Shown here: piece after piece, positions 34,765 through 43,472 of the stretch
Layout of the letters: every line of letters starts with the position of its first letter
How positions within the stretch are numbered: position 1 is the stretch's first letter
Assembly (NCBI RefSeq): GCF_947487575.1
Contig: NZ_CANKXG010000006.1
Coordinates: forward strand, 186,001 to 250,000
Reading direction: 5' to 3'
Source of the DNA: an uncultured Algibacter sp.
GTDB lineage: Bacteria > Bacteroidota > Bacteroidia > Flavobacteriales > Flavobacteriaceae
Length of the DNA: 64,000 nucleotides
Translations under genes and position numbers: made by a program
Notes under the pieces: generated by a model
Databases searched by the model: none
The model's input: only the letters and a program-made list of their open reading frames with translations
What the model was told of the DNA's origin: nothing

Positions 34765-35214
34765 TTAGTATTTATAATTTAAAGAAGACTCAAAGCCTTC
34801 AATATGCAATATTATTTCATTGCTTCCATTAATTTGTAGAGATGCTAAATCAAATGAAATCGTTCTTTCAAAATAAGCTAAACACAATTCATCATTTATT
34901 AACTGAAGCTTTAAATAACGCTGTTCTGGCGATGATTCTGCAATTGCTCCTGAATCTACTAAATTAAACACCCAAGTATTTCCATCACAGCCAGAAGCAC
35001 CTAATTCAACATTCAAGCAATCATCGGTTATTTCAGCATTTATAAATTCGAAAGAAGATGATTCAAAGTTTTCATATAGATTCTCATTAATAACAACTCG
35101 ATAATCACATAAGTCACTAGAAATATTTGGTTCGTCTACATCTTCGCATAGTATGTTCATAGAACAAAACATAATAACTATTGCAAAAGACATTTTTTTA
35201 AGCAGAATTCTCAT
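34765..35214 (-). CDS. Small secreted protein of unknown function
   Basis: 149 residues from the ATG at 35212-35214 (a TTG three codons upstream is less likely). The N-terminus MRILLKKMSFAIVIMFCSMNILC is an export signal, ending in NILCED, which is a poor lipobox. The mature part holds four further cysteines (SDLCDYRV, DDCLNV, SGCDG, DELCLAYF), perhaps in two disulfides, and looks beta-rich. No family is recognised. It pairs with the LVIVD lipoprotein downstream; both are probably surface or periplasmic proteins acting together. Confidence 0.72.
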   Translation of the reverse strand: MRILLKKMSFAIVIMFCSMNILCEDVDEPNISSDLCDYRVVINENLYENFESSSFEFINAEITDDCLNVELGASGCDGNTWVFNLVDSGAIAESSPEQRYLKLQLINDELCLAYFERTISFDLASLQINGSNEIILHIEGFESSLNYKY

Positions 35215-35315
35215 TTGAGACAAGTTTGTTATAACATAGATACATAAACCCTATTAAGGTTGCGTTAATTTTTAAAATAAATTCAAAATTTAATAACAAA
35301 AACCAAACTGCCACT

Positions 35316-35347
35316 TTGTCATAAAATATAAATAAATTGTATCTTTG
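35316..35347 (+). promoter_or_regulatory. miaB promoter
   Basis: TTG at 35316-35318 is followed after 21 bases by TATCTTTG (35340-35347), fitting the Bacteroidota TTG / TAnnTTTG pattern. It lies 35 bases before the miaB ATG, and this supports the ATG over an upstream TTG start. Confidence 0.75.
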
Positions 35348-35382
35348 CATGCTTATTGACCGATAGAAGTATCAATCAATTT

Positions 35383-36831
35383 ATGGAAAAGATAATAGAC
35401 GAAAATAAACAAGGACAATCCTTAACTCTAAATAAAAAAGAAGGCAACAAACGTAAGCTTTTTATAGAGAGTTACGGTTGCGCTATGAATTTTAGCGATA
35501 GCGAAATTGTAGCCTCCATTTTAACCAATCAAGGCTTTAATACCACACAAAATCTAGAAGAAGCCGATTTAGTTTTAGTAAATACCTGCTCTATTCGAGA
35601 TAAGGCAGAACAAACCGTTCGTAAACGCCTTGAAAAGTATAATGCCGTTAAACGCGACCATAATCCAAAAATGAAAGTTGGTGTATTAGGTTGTATGGCA
35701 GAACGTTTAAAAACAAAATTTCTTGAAGAAGAAAAAATTGTCGATTTAGTTGTAGGTCCAGATGCATACAAAGATTTACCAAATTTACTTGCAGAAGTTG
35801 ATGAAGGCAGAGACGCCATAAACGTTATTCTTTCAAAAGAAGAAACTTATGGCGATATTTCACCTGTGCGTTTAAACACTAACGGCGTAACCGCATTTGT
35901 ATCCATTACTCGTGGATGCGATAATATGTGTACGTTTTGCGTAGTACCTTTTACTAGAGGAAGAGAACGCAGCAGAGCTCCACAAAGCATCATTGAAGAA
36001 GTAAACGATTTATGGAACAAAGGCTATAAAGAAATCACACTGCTTGGTCAAAACGTAGATAGTTATTTATGGTATGGTGGCGGACTTAAAAAAGATTTTG
36101 ACAAAGCAACCGATATGCAAAAAGCAACATCTGTTAATTTCTCAAACTTACTAGATCTTTGCGCCAAAGCCCAACCAAAAATGCGTATTCGTTTTTCAAC
36201 ATCAAACCCACAAGATTTAACGTTAGGTGTTGTTGAAACTATGGCTAAACATCAAAATATCTGTAACCATATTCATTTACCAGTACAAAGTGGCAGTAAC
36301 CGTATTCTAAAAGAAATGAACCGTTTGCACACTCGCGAAGAGTACATGACATTGATTGATAAAATCAGAAAAATTATTCCAGATTGCGCCATAAGTCAAG
36401 ATATGATTGTTGGTTTTCCAACGGAAACTGAAGAAGACTTTCAAGACACCATATCACTAATGGAATATGTAAAATACAACTTTGGATACATGTACAAATA
36501 CTCTGAACGCCCAGGAACCATGGCGGGAAGAAATATGGAAGATGATGTGCCAGAAGAAACAAAAAAACGAAGACTGCAATATATTGTTGATTTACAAAGG
36601 CTTCACAGCGAAATTAAAACCAAAGAATGGCTTGATAAAACGGTGGAAGTGTTGATTGAAAAAGAATCAAAAAAATCAGATACGCAATGGTCAGGTCGCA
36701 CACCACAAAGTATAGTGTGTGTGTTTCCAAAAGAAAACTATAAAGTAGGCGATTTTGTAAACGTAAAAGTAAAAAATTGTACCAGCGCTACATTGATTGG
36801 TGAAGTAGTTGGATATTCAGATAATAATTAA
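35383..36831 (+). CDS. miaB: tRNA-2-methylthio-N6-dimethylallyladenosine synthase MiaB
   Basis: 482 residues. A radical-SAM methylthiotransferase that adds a methylthio group to i6A37 of tRNAs reading U-starting codons. The N-terminal UPF0004 domain carries the three auxiliary cluster cysteines (SYGCAMN, NTCSIR, LGCMAER). The radical-SAM cluster is RGCDNMCTFC, and a C-terminal TRAM domain (about 405-475) binds tRNA. All six cluster cysteines are present. The ATG at 35383 is used because an upstream in-frame TTG falls within the expected transcription-start region. First gene of a run that includes the sigma-54 activator and lptE. Confidence 0.96.
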   Translation: MEKIIDENKQGQSLTLNKKEGNKRKLFIESYGCAMNFSDSEIVASILTNQGFNTTQNLEEADLVLVNTCSIRDKAEQTVRKRLEKYNAVKRDHNPKMKVGVLGCMAERLKTKFLEEEKIVDLVVGPDAYKDLPNLLAEVDEGRDAINVILSKEETYGDISPVRLNTNGVTAFVSITRGCDNMCTFCVVPFTRGRERSRAPQSIIEEVNDLWNKGYKEITLLGQNVDSYLWYGGGLKKDFDKATDMQKATSVNFSNLLDLCAKAQPKMRIRFSTSNPQDLTLGVVETMAKHQNICNHIHLPVQSGSNRILKEMNRLHTREEYMTLIDKIRKIIPDCAISQDMIVGFPTETEEDFQDTISLMEYVKYNFGYMYKYSERPGTMAGRNMEDDVPEETKKRRLQYIVDLQRLHSEIKTKEWLDKTVEVLIEKESKKSDTQWSGRTPQSIVCVFPKENYKVGDFVNVKVKNCTSATLIGEVVGYSDNN

Positions 36832-36837
36832 AAAGTA

Positions 36838-37179
36838 ATGTCAGAATTCAACTTTAATAATAAAACATTTTCACTTTTAGAAAACTCTGAAAACGGGAAA
36901 GTGAATTCTGAAACCATATTTAAATATAAACAAGAAGGCAATTTAGTAACCGCCGATTATTATGGAGGCACTATTAAATATGGAAAAATAATTGCCAACT
37001 TAAGCAACAATACACTTAATATGTTATACCAATGTATAACAACAGAAAATGAATTAAAGGCAGGAAAAGCCATGGCGAAAATTAGTTTAACTAAAAATAA
37101 AAAAATGAAGTTAAAACTAAATTGGGAGTGGTTAGGAGATAAAAATAACAGTGGAATTTCTGAATATATTGAGAATTAA
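36838..37179 (+). CDS. Small conserved protein of unknown function
   Basis: 113 residues, cytoplasmic, no signal. The sequence is a likely all-beta fold with alternating strands (FSLLENSENGKVNSETIF, LVTADYYGGTIKYGKIIANL, MAKISLTKNKKMKLKLNWEW). Short proteins of this type in Flavobacteriaceae sometimes carry an N-acetylglutamate synthase label, which the sequence does not support: it is too short for a GNAT domain and has no acetyl-CoA loop. It lies 6 bases after miaB and 13 before the sigma-54 activator, within the same operon. Confidence 0.72.
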   Translation: MSEFNFNNKTFSLLENSENGKVNSETIFKYKQEGNLVTADYYGGTIKYGKIIANLSNNTLNMLYQCITTENELKAGKAMAKISLTKNKKMKLKLNWEWLGDKNNSGISEYIEN

Positions 37180-37192
37180 AATTAAGTATTAA

Positions 37193-38467
37193 ATGGAATC
37201 AGTTCAAGCTATAAAACAACGCTTTGGTATTATTGGAAATACACCATCACTAAATCGTGCTATCGAGAAAGCTATTCAGGTTGCACCTACTGATATTTCA
37301 GTTTTAGTAACCGGTGAGAGTGGTGTTGGTAAAGAAAGTATTCCGAAAATTATTCATCAATTATCACATAGAAAACACAATAAATATATTGCTGTAAACT
37401 GTGGTGCCATTCCAGAAGGCACCATTGATAGTGAATTATTCGGACACGAAAAAGGAGCCTTTACAGGAGCAACACAAACCCGCGCAGGATATTTTGAAGT
37501 GGCAGATGGCGGAACTATTTTTTTAGATGAAGTTGGCGAATTACCATTAACAACCCAAGTACGCTTATTACGTGTTCTAGAAAATGGCGAGTTTTTAAAA
37601 GTAGGCTCTAGTAAAGTGCAAAAAACAGATGTACGCATTGTAGCAGCTACAAACGTTAATATGTTTGAAGCTATCGAGAAAGAAAAATTTCGTGAAGACT
37701 TATTTTACAGATTAAGTACAGTAGATATAAACCTACCGCCACTTAGAGAGCGACAAGAAGATATTCATTTATTGTTTAGAAAATTTGCCAGTGATTTTGC
37801 ACTAAAATATAAAATGCCAACTGTAAAATTGACTGACAATGCTATTCAAGTGTTATTAAAACATCGCTGGGGCGGAAACATTCGCCAGTTACGAAATATT
37901 GCAGAACAACTTTCTGTTTTAGAACAAAACAGAACTGTTACGGCAGAAGTTTTAAGAAGTTATTTACCCCTTACAGCTGGAACCAATTTGCCAGCAGTAA
38001 TTAAAACATCTAAATCTGAAAGTGACTTTAGTAGCGAACGAGAAATTCTTTATAAGGTGCTTTTTGACATGAAAGCAGACCTTAATGACTTGAAAAAGTT
38101 AACTATGGAGTTGATGAAAAATGGGAATACTAAAGACGTTGAAAAAAATAATGAAAGCCTGATTCAAAAAATATATGGAAATGATGATGATGATGAAAAT
38201 TTAACCTATGAAGAAACCATAGAAAACAATGACGTTATTGCCATTCCTGAACATACTCCAATTGAAGAAGAAACATCTCCAATTGAAGACAAATATTACT
38301 TTGCCGAAGAAATTGAAGAAGAAGAGACCTTATCTTTACATGATAAAGAATTAGAATTAATTAAAAAATCGCTTGAACGTCACAACGGAAAACGTAAATT
38401 AGCAGCTGCAGAATTAGGCATTAGCGAACGCACATTATATAGAAAGATTAAACAATATGATTTGTAA
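37193..38467 (+). CDS. Sigma-54-interacting transcriptional activator without receiver domain
   Basis: 424 residues. The AAA+ domain begins almost at once (about 17-245): Walker A GESGVGKES, the sigma-54 contact loop GAFTGA, Walker B GGTIFLDEVGELPL, and the arginine-finger region FREDLFYRLSTV. A linker of about 100 residues (about 270-375) is strongly acidic (NDDDDENLTYEE, EEIEEEE). A Fis-type helix-turn-helix closes the protein (GKRKLAAAELGISERTLYRKI). There is no N-terminal receiver, GAF or PAS domain, so activity must be set by abundance, partner or the acidic linker. It lies in the miaB-lptE-secG run. A sigma-54-like site upstream of groES is a possible target. Confidence 0.93.
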   Translation: MESVQAIKQRFGIIGNTPSLNRAIEKAIQVAPTDISVLVTGESGVGKESIPKIIHQLSHRKHNKYIAVNCGAIPEGTIDSELFGHEKGAFTGATQTRAGYFEVADGGTIFLDEVGELPLTTQVRLLRVLENGEFLKVGSSKVQKTDVRIVAATNVNMFEAIEKEKFREDLFYRLSTVDINLPPLRERQEDIHLLFRKFASDFALKYKMPTVKLTDNAIQVLLKHRWGGNIRQLRNIAEQLSVLEQNRTVTAEVLRSYLPLTAGTNLPAVIKTSKSESDFSSEREILYKVLFDMKADLNDLKKLTMELMKNGNTKDVEKNNESLIQKIYGNDDDDENLTYEETIENNDVIAIPEHTPIEEETSPIEDKYYFAEEIEEEETLSLHDKELELIKKSLERHNGKRKLAAAELGISERTLYRKIKQYDL

Positions 38468-38503
38468 TTTTAAGTTTTATCTATATCACTAGTTTAGAAA
38501 TAT

Positions 38504-39010
38504 ATGAAATCAGTTAAATATCTCGTTTTACTATTATTAATCACAACTTTTACGGGTTGTAAATTTTACTCATTCACTGGAGCATCTATACCCCCAGGAA
38601 CAGAAACCTATCAAGTAAATCGTTTTGAAAACACATCCTTATTGATAGAACCAGGTTTAGAACGTGATTTCAAACTAGCTCTTGAAGATTTAATACAAAA
38701 CCAAACTAATTTAACACTTGTTCCCTCAAAAGGAGATTTAATTTATGAAGGTGAAATAACCGATTATAGAATTTCGCCAACCACGGCTACCTCAGCAAAT
38801 ACAGCTGCACAAAACAGATTGACTATTAACATAAGACTAAGATTCATTAACACAAAAAAAGAAGAAGATGATTTGGAGCAAAGCTTCTCATTTTTCTATG
38901 ATTATGCAGGAAGCGAGCAGCTTTCAGGATCTACAAAAACAACAGCACACGAAGAAATTTTTGAACGTATTACTCAAGACATATTTAATGCTACCTTAGC
39001 AAAATGGTAA
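38504..39010 (+). CDS. lptE: LPS-assembly lipoprotein LptE
   Basis: 168 residues. Lipoprotein signal with lipobox FTGC (Cys19), then KFYSFTGASIPPGTETYQVNRFEN, the start of the LptE fold in Bacteroidota. LptE plugs the LptD barrel in the outer membrane and guides LPS to the cell surface. The remainder alternates two helices with beta strands as expected. It is 36 bases downstream of the sigma-54 activator. A position between that activator and secG is common in Flavobacteriaceae. Confidence 0.92.
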   Translation: MKSVKYLVLLLLITTFTGCKFYSFTGASIPPGTETYQVNRFENTSLLIEPGLERDFKLALEDLIQNQTNLTLVPSKGDLIYEGEITDYRISPTTATSANTAAQNRLTINIRLRFINTKKEEDDLEQSFSFFYDYAGSEQLSGSTKTTAHEEIFERITQDIFNATLAKW

Positions 39011-39101
39011 GTTTTAGTCACAGGTTTCAGTTGCAGTCGCAGTTGTTCTCGTTTAAAATTAAATCATTTTACACTTTTTAAACTTAGCTCGAAAAAATTA
39101 T

Positions 39102-39109
39102 TAATTTTG
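39102..39109 (+). promoter_or_regulatory. -7 box just ahead of the TPR protein gene
   Basis: TAATTTTG matches TAnnTTTG and ends 9 bases before the ATG at 39119. If used, it would give a leaderless or nearly leaderless message. No TTG partner is found at the expected distance, so this may be a chance match. Confidence 0.35.
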
Positions 39110-39118
39110 GAATAACCA

Positions 39119-40063
39119 ATGCATCAAACAGATTTTACATACATATTACAAAACCCTCAAGCCATTTCACATGAGCAAACTGAGGGCATAAAATCTATCA
39201 TTGATAAATTCCCTTATTTTCAACCAGCACGTGCCATATACCTAAAAGGCTTAAAGAATCAAAGTAGTATTACTTACAATCAAGAGCTTAAAACAACCGC
39301 AGCTTATACCACAGATAGAAGTATCTTATTTGATTTTATAACTTCGGAAGCTTTTATCCAAAATGAAATTTCAGAATTCATCAAAAAGAACACTGAAAAT
39401 TTAAAAAAAATGTCTGTTAATATTGAAGATATTTCAGTAGACAAAAGTGTAACTATTGATGACACCTTAAAACAGCAGATAAAAGACACCGATGGCGTTT
39501 TGGATCCAGCTTTATTCCAACCTAAAGAAGCACGTCCAAAAAAAATAAATCCTTTTGTTTTAGATGAATCTGAATTTATTGAAAACATAACTCAAGAAAC
39601 AAAAACACAAGAAGCTACTGCAGAAGATATACTTAATCTAGGCAAACCTCTTCCATTTGATAAAAAAGAAACACATTCTTTTAATGAATGGTTAAAGTTA
39701 TCACGTTACAAACCAATCAAAAGAACAACCAAGGAAGAAGAAACACCTATTGAAGATAAAACACATGAAACTTTAAACAAAGAGAAAAAGTTCGAACTTA
39801 TAGATAAATTTATTTCGGAAAATCCTAAAATAAAACCAAGCAAAATCAATCCTCAAAAAGTAAATTTAGCTAAGGCTCAAATGATACAACCAGAGTCACT
39901 AATGACAGTGACTTTAGCACGTATTTATGTAGAACAAAAAAACTACAAAAAGGCAATTCAATCTTATAAAATTTTAAGTTTGAAATATCCAGAAAAAAGT
40001 AGTTTCTTTGCAAACCAAATTAAAGCTGTAGAGCAATTACAAGAACAAAACAATAAAGAATAA
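39119..40063 (+). CDS. Tetratricopeptide-like protein linked to lptE/secG
   Basis: 314 residues, no signal peptide. The N-terminus (about 1-75) is helical with DFTYILQNPQAISHEQTEGI and FQPARAIYLKGLKNQSS, which resembles a TPR-like cap. The middle is a charged, poorly ordered linker. The end (about 265-310) holds one clear TPR: LMTVTLARIYVEQKNYKKAIQSYKILSLKYPEKSSFFANQI. The stop codon overlaps the secG ATG (TAATG), so translation is coupled to the preprotein translocase subunit. The gene is a usual lptE-secG neighbour in the family. Function is unknown, but a role in envelope biogenesis is plausible. Confidence 0.78.
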   Translation: MHQTDFTYILQNPQAISHEQTEGIKSIIDKFPYFQPARAIYLKGLKNQSSITYNQELKTTAAYTTDRSILFDFITSEAFIQNEISEFIKKNTENLKKMSVNIEDISVDKSVTIDDTLKQQIKDTDGVLDPALFQPKEARPKKINPFVLDESEFIENITQETKTQEATAEDILNLGKPLPFDKKETHSFNEWLKLSRYKPIKRTTKEEETPIEDKTHETLNKEKKFELIDKFISENPKIKPSKINPQKVNLAKAQMIQPESLMTVTLARIYVEQKNYKKAIQSYKILSLKYPEKSSFFANQIKAVEQLQEQNNKE

Positions 40064-40425
40064 TGAGCACTTTTACAATATTTTTAGTCCTTATAGTGGT
40101 TGTAGCATTTTTACTAATCGTAGTAATTATGGTTCAAAACCCTAAAGGTGGTGGATTATCATCATCTTTTGGTGGCGGTGGCACACAACAATTAGGTGGT
40201 GTAAAAAAGACAACTGACTTTTTAGACAAAAGTACATGGACATTAGCAACTTTATTATTAGTATTAATACTAGTATCAAATATTGCAATTGACAGAGGTT
40301 CTGCTGGTATTGAATCTAAAGTATTAGATCCTGATGCACAAAGCACACAACCATTACCTGCTGTTCCTGCAAACACTAATACAGATGCAACAACAGTTAC
40401 TCCAGAAGATTCAACTAAAGAGTAA
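40063..40425 (+). CDS. secG: Preprotein translocase subunit SecG
   Basis: 120 residues. Two transmembrane helices (about 4-24 and 55-75) flank the Gly-rich cytoplasmic loop NPKGGGLSSSFGGGGTQQLGG and KTTDFLDKSTW, the SecG signature. SecG helps SecYEG move proteins by cycling its membrane orientation. The C-terminal 40 residues are a Thr/Ala-rich, disordered tail found in Bacteroidota members. It is translationally coupled to the upstream TPR gene and followed by a strong terminator. Confidence 0.95.
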   Translation: MSTFTIFLVLIVVVAFLLIVVIMVQNPKGGGLSSSFGGGGTQQLGGVKKTTDFLDKSTWTLATLLLVLILVSNIAIDRGSAGIESKVLDPDAQSTQPLPAVPANTNTDATTVTPEDSTKE

Positions 40426-40441
40426 TATCATAAAAACAAAC

Positions 40442-40475
40442 AAAAAATGCCAACTTTAAACGTTGGCATTTTTTG
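40442..40475 (+). terminator. Terminator after secG
   Basis: AAAAATGCCAAC and GTTGGCATTTTT form a perfect 12-bp stem around a 7-base loop, ending in a T-run and a G. It closes the miaB-secG run and isolates groESL. Confidence 0.92.
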
Positions 40476-40504
40476 TTTCTGTAAGTTTGTCAGTTCCTAA
40501 ATAT

Positions 40505-40535
40505 TGGCACATTTTTAGCACATCGCTTAAGCGAT
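40505..40535 (+). promoter_or_regulatory. Sigma-54-like promoter plus 14-bp palindrome before groES
   Basis: TGGCACATTTTTAGCA (40505-40520) matches the sigma-54 consensus TGGCACGNNNNTTGCA at the invariant GG and GC with the correct 10-base interval. It differs at one T of TTGC and at one weaker base. Directly after it ATCGCTTAAGCGAT (40522-40535) is a perfect 14-bp palindrome that would overlap the transcription start. No TAnnTTTG box is found in this gap and no CIRCE element is present. The palindrome may be a repressor site. The assignment is inference from sequence. Confidence 0.4.
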
Positions 40536-40568
40536 AATATTAATTATAAAATTAAAAAAATATAAACA

Positions 40569-40847
40569 ATGGCATTAAACATTAAACCAATTGCAGGAAC
40601 TAATAATAGAGTTTTTATAGAACCTGCAGCAGCTGAGACCAAAACAGCTTCAGGAATTATTATTCCAGATAACGCTAAAGAAAAACCAAAAAAAGGAACT
40701 GTAGTAGCGATTGGTAATGATTCAAAAGATGAAACACCAACTGTAAAAGTTGGAGACACTGTCATATATAGTTATGGGTCGACTATAAACTATGAAGGTA
40801 AAGATTATATAGTAATGCGAGAGAGTGATATACTAGCAATTATATAA
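40569..40847 (+). CDS. groES: Co-chaperonin GroES
   Basis: 92 residues. It forms the heptameric lid of the GroEL folding chamber. Typical features: IKPIAGTNNRVFIEPAAAETKTASGIIIPDNAKEKPKKGTVVAIG with the mobile loop around residues 20-32 and the closing YSYGSTINYEGKDYIVMRESDILAII. Length is slightly short, as usual in the phylum. It precedes groEL by 121 bases, a larger gap than in many bacteria and one that contains long inverted repeats. Confidence 0.97.
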   Translation: MALNIKPIAGTNNRVFIEPAAAETKTASGIIIPDNAKEKPKKGTVVAIGNDSKDETPTVKVGDTVIYSYGSTINYEGKDYIVMRESDILAII

Positions 40848-40850
40848 TTG

Positions 40851-42603
<1,753 letters not shown>

Positions 42604-42628
42604 TGGCGAATCGCATAAATAAATTATT

Positions 42629-42662
42629 AAAAACGCTTCAATTAATTTTGAAGCGTTTTTTG
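42629..42662 (+). terminator. Terminator after groEL
   Basis: AAAACGCTTCA and TGAAGCGTTTT form a perfect 11-bp stem with an 8-base AT loop, ending in TTTTTTG. It lies 27 bases past the groEL stop and could also limit transcription from the facing gene. Confidence 0.92.
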
Positions 42663-42685
42663 TTTTTATGAAATCAATACGGCAA

Positions 42686-43036
42686 TTAGTTAAACCAAAC
42701 GGCATAACGTTGTCGTCGCAATTCTAACGCTAAGGTTTCTTCCATTTTAAGTGCTTCCTGTCTAGTGGAAATTGGGTCGATATGATTATATAAACTTGGA
42801 CGTAAATACGAACCATATTTTTCAACAATATTGGAAGACAACTTATAACCTTTCTTATTTCTATAACCTGTTTTATGTTGAAGAAATCGTTCTTTTGGAG
42901 TTTTGCTTGTCATACCAACATAAAGACATTCTAATACACCGTTAAATTGTGGATTAGCAGCCCGAAACTTAGCATTTTCAGTAAATACACGTTTCGATAA
43001 TTCGATTACATAAATTCGATATTCTGTTTTAGGCAT
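42686..43036 (-). CDS. GIY-YIG-like small nuclease-fold protein
   Basis: 116 residues. The strand IYVIEL (about 8-13), then LYVGMTSKTPKERFLQH (about 38-54), match the two halves of the GIY-YIG core with Tyr9, Tyr39, Arg48 and His54 in the expected spacing. The helix EALKMEETLALELRR (about 94-108) offers the catalytic Glu. The protein is a bare domain with no partner domain, like other stand-alone GIY-YIG proteins in bacteria whose substrates are mostly unknown. It lies 17 bases from the secreted HMA gene, convergent with groEL. Confidence 0.7.
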   Translation of the reverse strand: MPKTEYRIYVIELSKRVFTENAKFRAANPQFNGVLECLYVGMTSKTPKERFLQHKTGYRNKKGYKLSSNIVEKYGSYLRPSLYNHIDPISTRQEALKMEETLALELRRQRYAVWFN

Positions 43037-43053
43037 AAAAGAATAATTCTAAA

Positions 43054-43407
43054 CTATTTTTTATGTTTATCTTTCACCTCTTCATCTCGATATTTACAAC
43101 ACCCATGCACCGTAGCGTAAGCTTCATCTGTAGCCTTTTCTTCTTTAACATCATGTCCAGCAGCTAACACTTGCTTTTCTATGGTTTTTACATCAGTTTT
43201 GCGGTCATCATAGATAAGTTTTAATTCATGGGTATCAATACTCCATGTGGCGAACTTTACGCCTTTGGTGTTTAAACATGCTTTTTCTATACGCGCTTTA
43301 CACATACCGCAAATACCATCTACTTCCATAGAAGCTTTTGCGTTTTTATTTTGTGCAAAGGTTGTTGTGGTAATTAAAACTGTTAATATTAAAATTATTT
43401 TTTTCAT
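43054..43407 (-). CDS. Secreted heavy-metal-associated (HMA) domain protein
   Basis: 117 residues with a cleavable signal (MKKIILILTVLITTTTFAQ) and no lipobox. HMA domain at about 24-92 with ligand pair CGMC (Cys33, Cys36), then HGCCKY (101-106) and a Lys-rich tail. It probably binds Cu(I) or Zn in the periplasm. It resembles the lipoprotein at 3126-3566, which shares both CGMC and the GCCKY motif after the domain. It lies 65 bases after the TonB receptor gene, so it probably belongs to the second metal cluster (HYC_CC_PP, HMA-MauE, TonB receptor). Confidence 0.88.
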   Translation of the reverse strand: MKKIILILTVLITTTTFAQNKNAKASMEVDGICGMCKARIEKACLNTKGVKFATWSIDTHELKLIYDDRKTDVKTIEKQVLAAGHDVKEEKATDEAYATVHGCCKYRDEEVKDKHKK

Positions 43408-43426
43408 GTTTCTTTGTTTTATTAAG

Positions 43427-43448
43427 ATGCTTCGACTGTGCTCAGCAT
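43427..43448. repeat. Small hairpin element with TTCGACTG core
   Basis: ATGCTTCGACTGTGCTCAGCAT is closed by ATGCT/AGCAT and shares its TTCGACTG core and following TCA with the element at 23899-23919. It lies between the HMA and TonB receptor genes. Probably one member of a short dispersed family. Confidence 0.35.
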
Positions 43449-43472
43449 GACAGACTGTTTAAATATCATTCT

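Noticed and set aside
36838-37179. Label as N-acetylglutamate synthase for the 113-residue protein after miaB.
   Set aside because: Too short and without the acetyl-CoA binding loop of GNAT enzymes.
40426-40568. Possible CIRCE (HrcA) heat-shock operator before groES.
   Set aside because: The TTAGCACTC-N9-GAGTGCTAA pattern is absent; only TTTAGCAC and an unrelated palindrome are seen.
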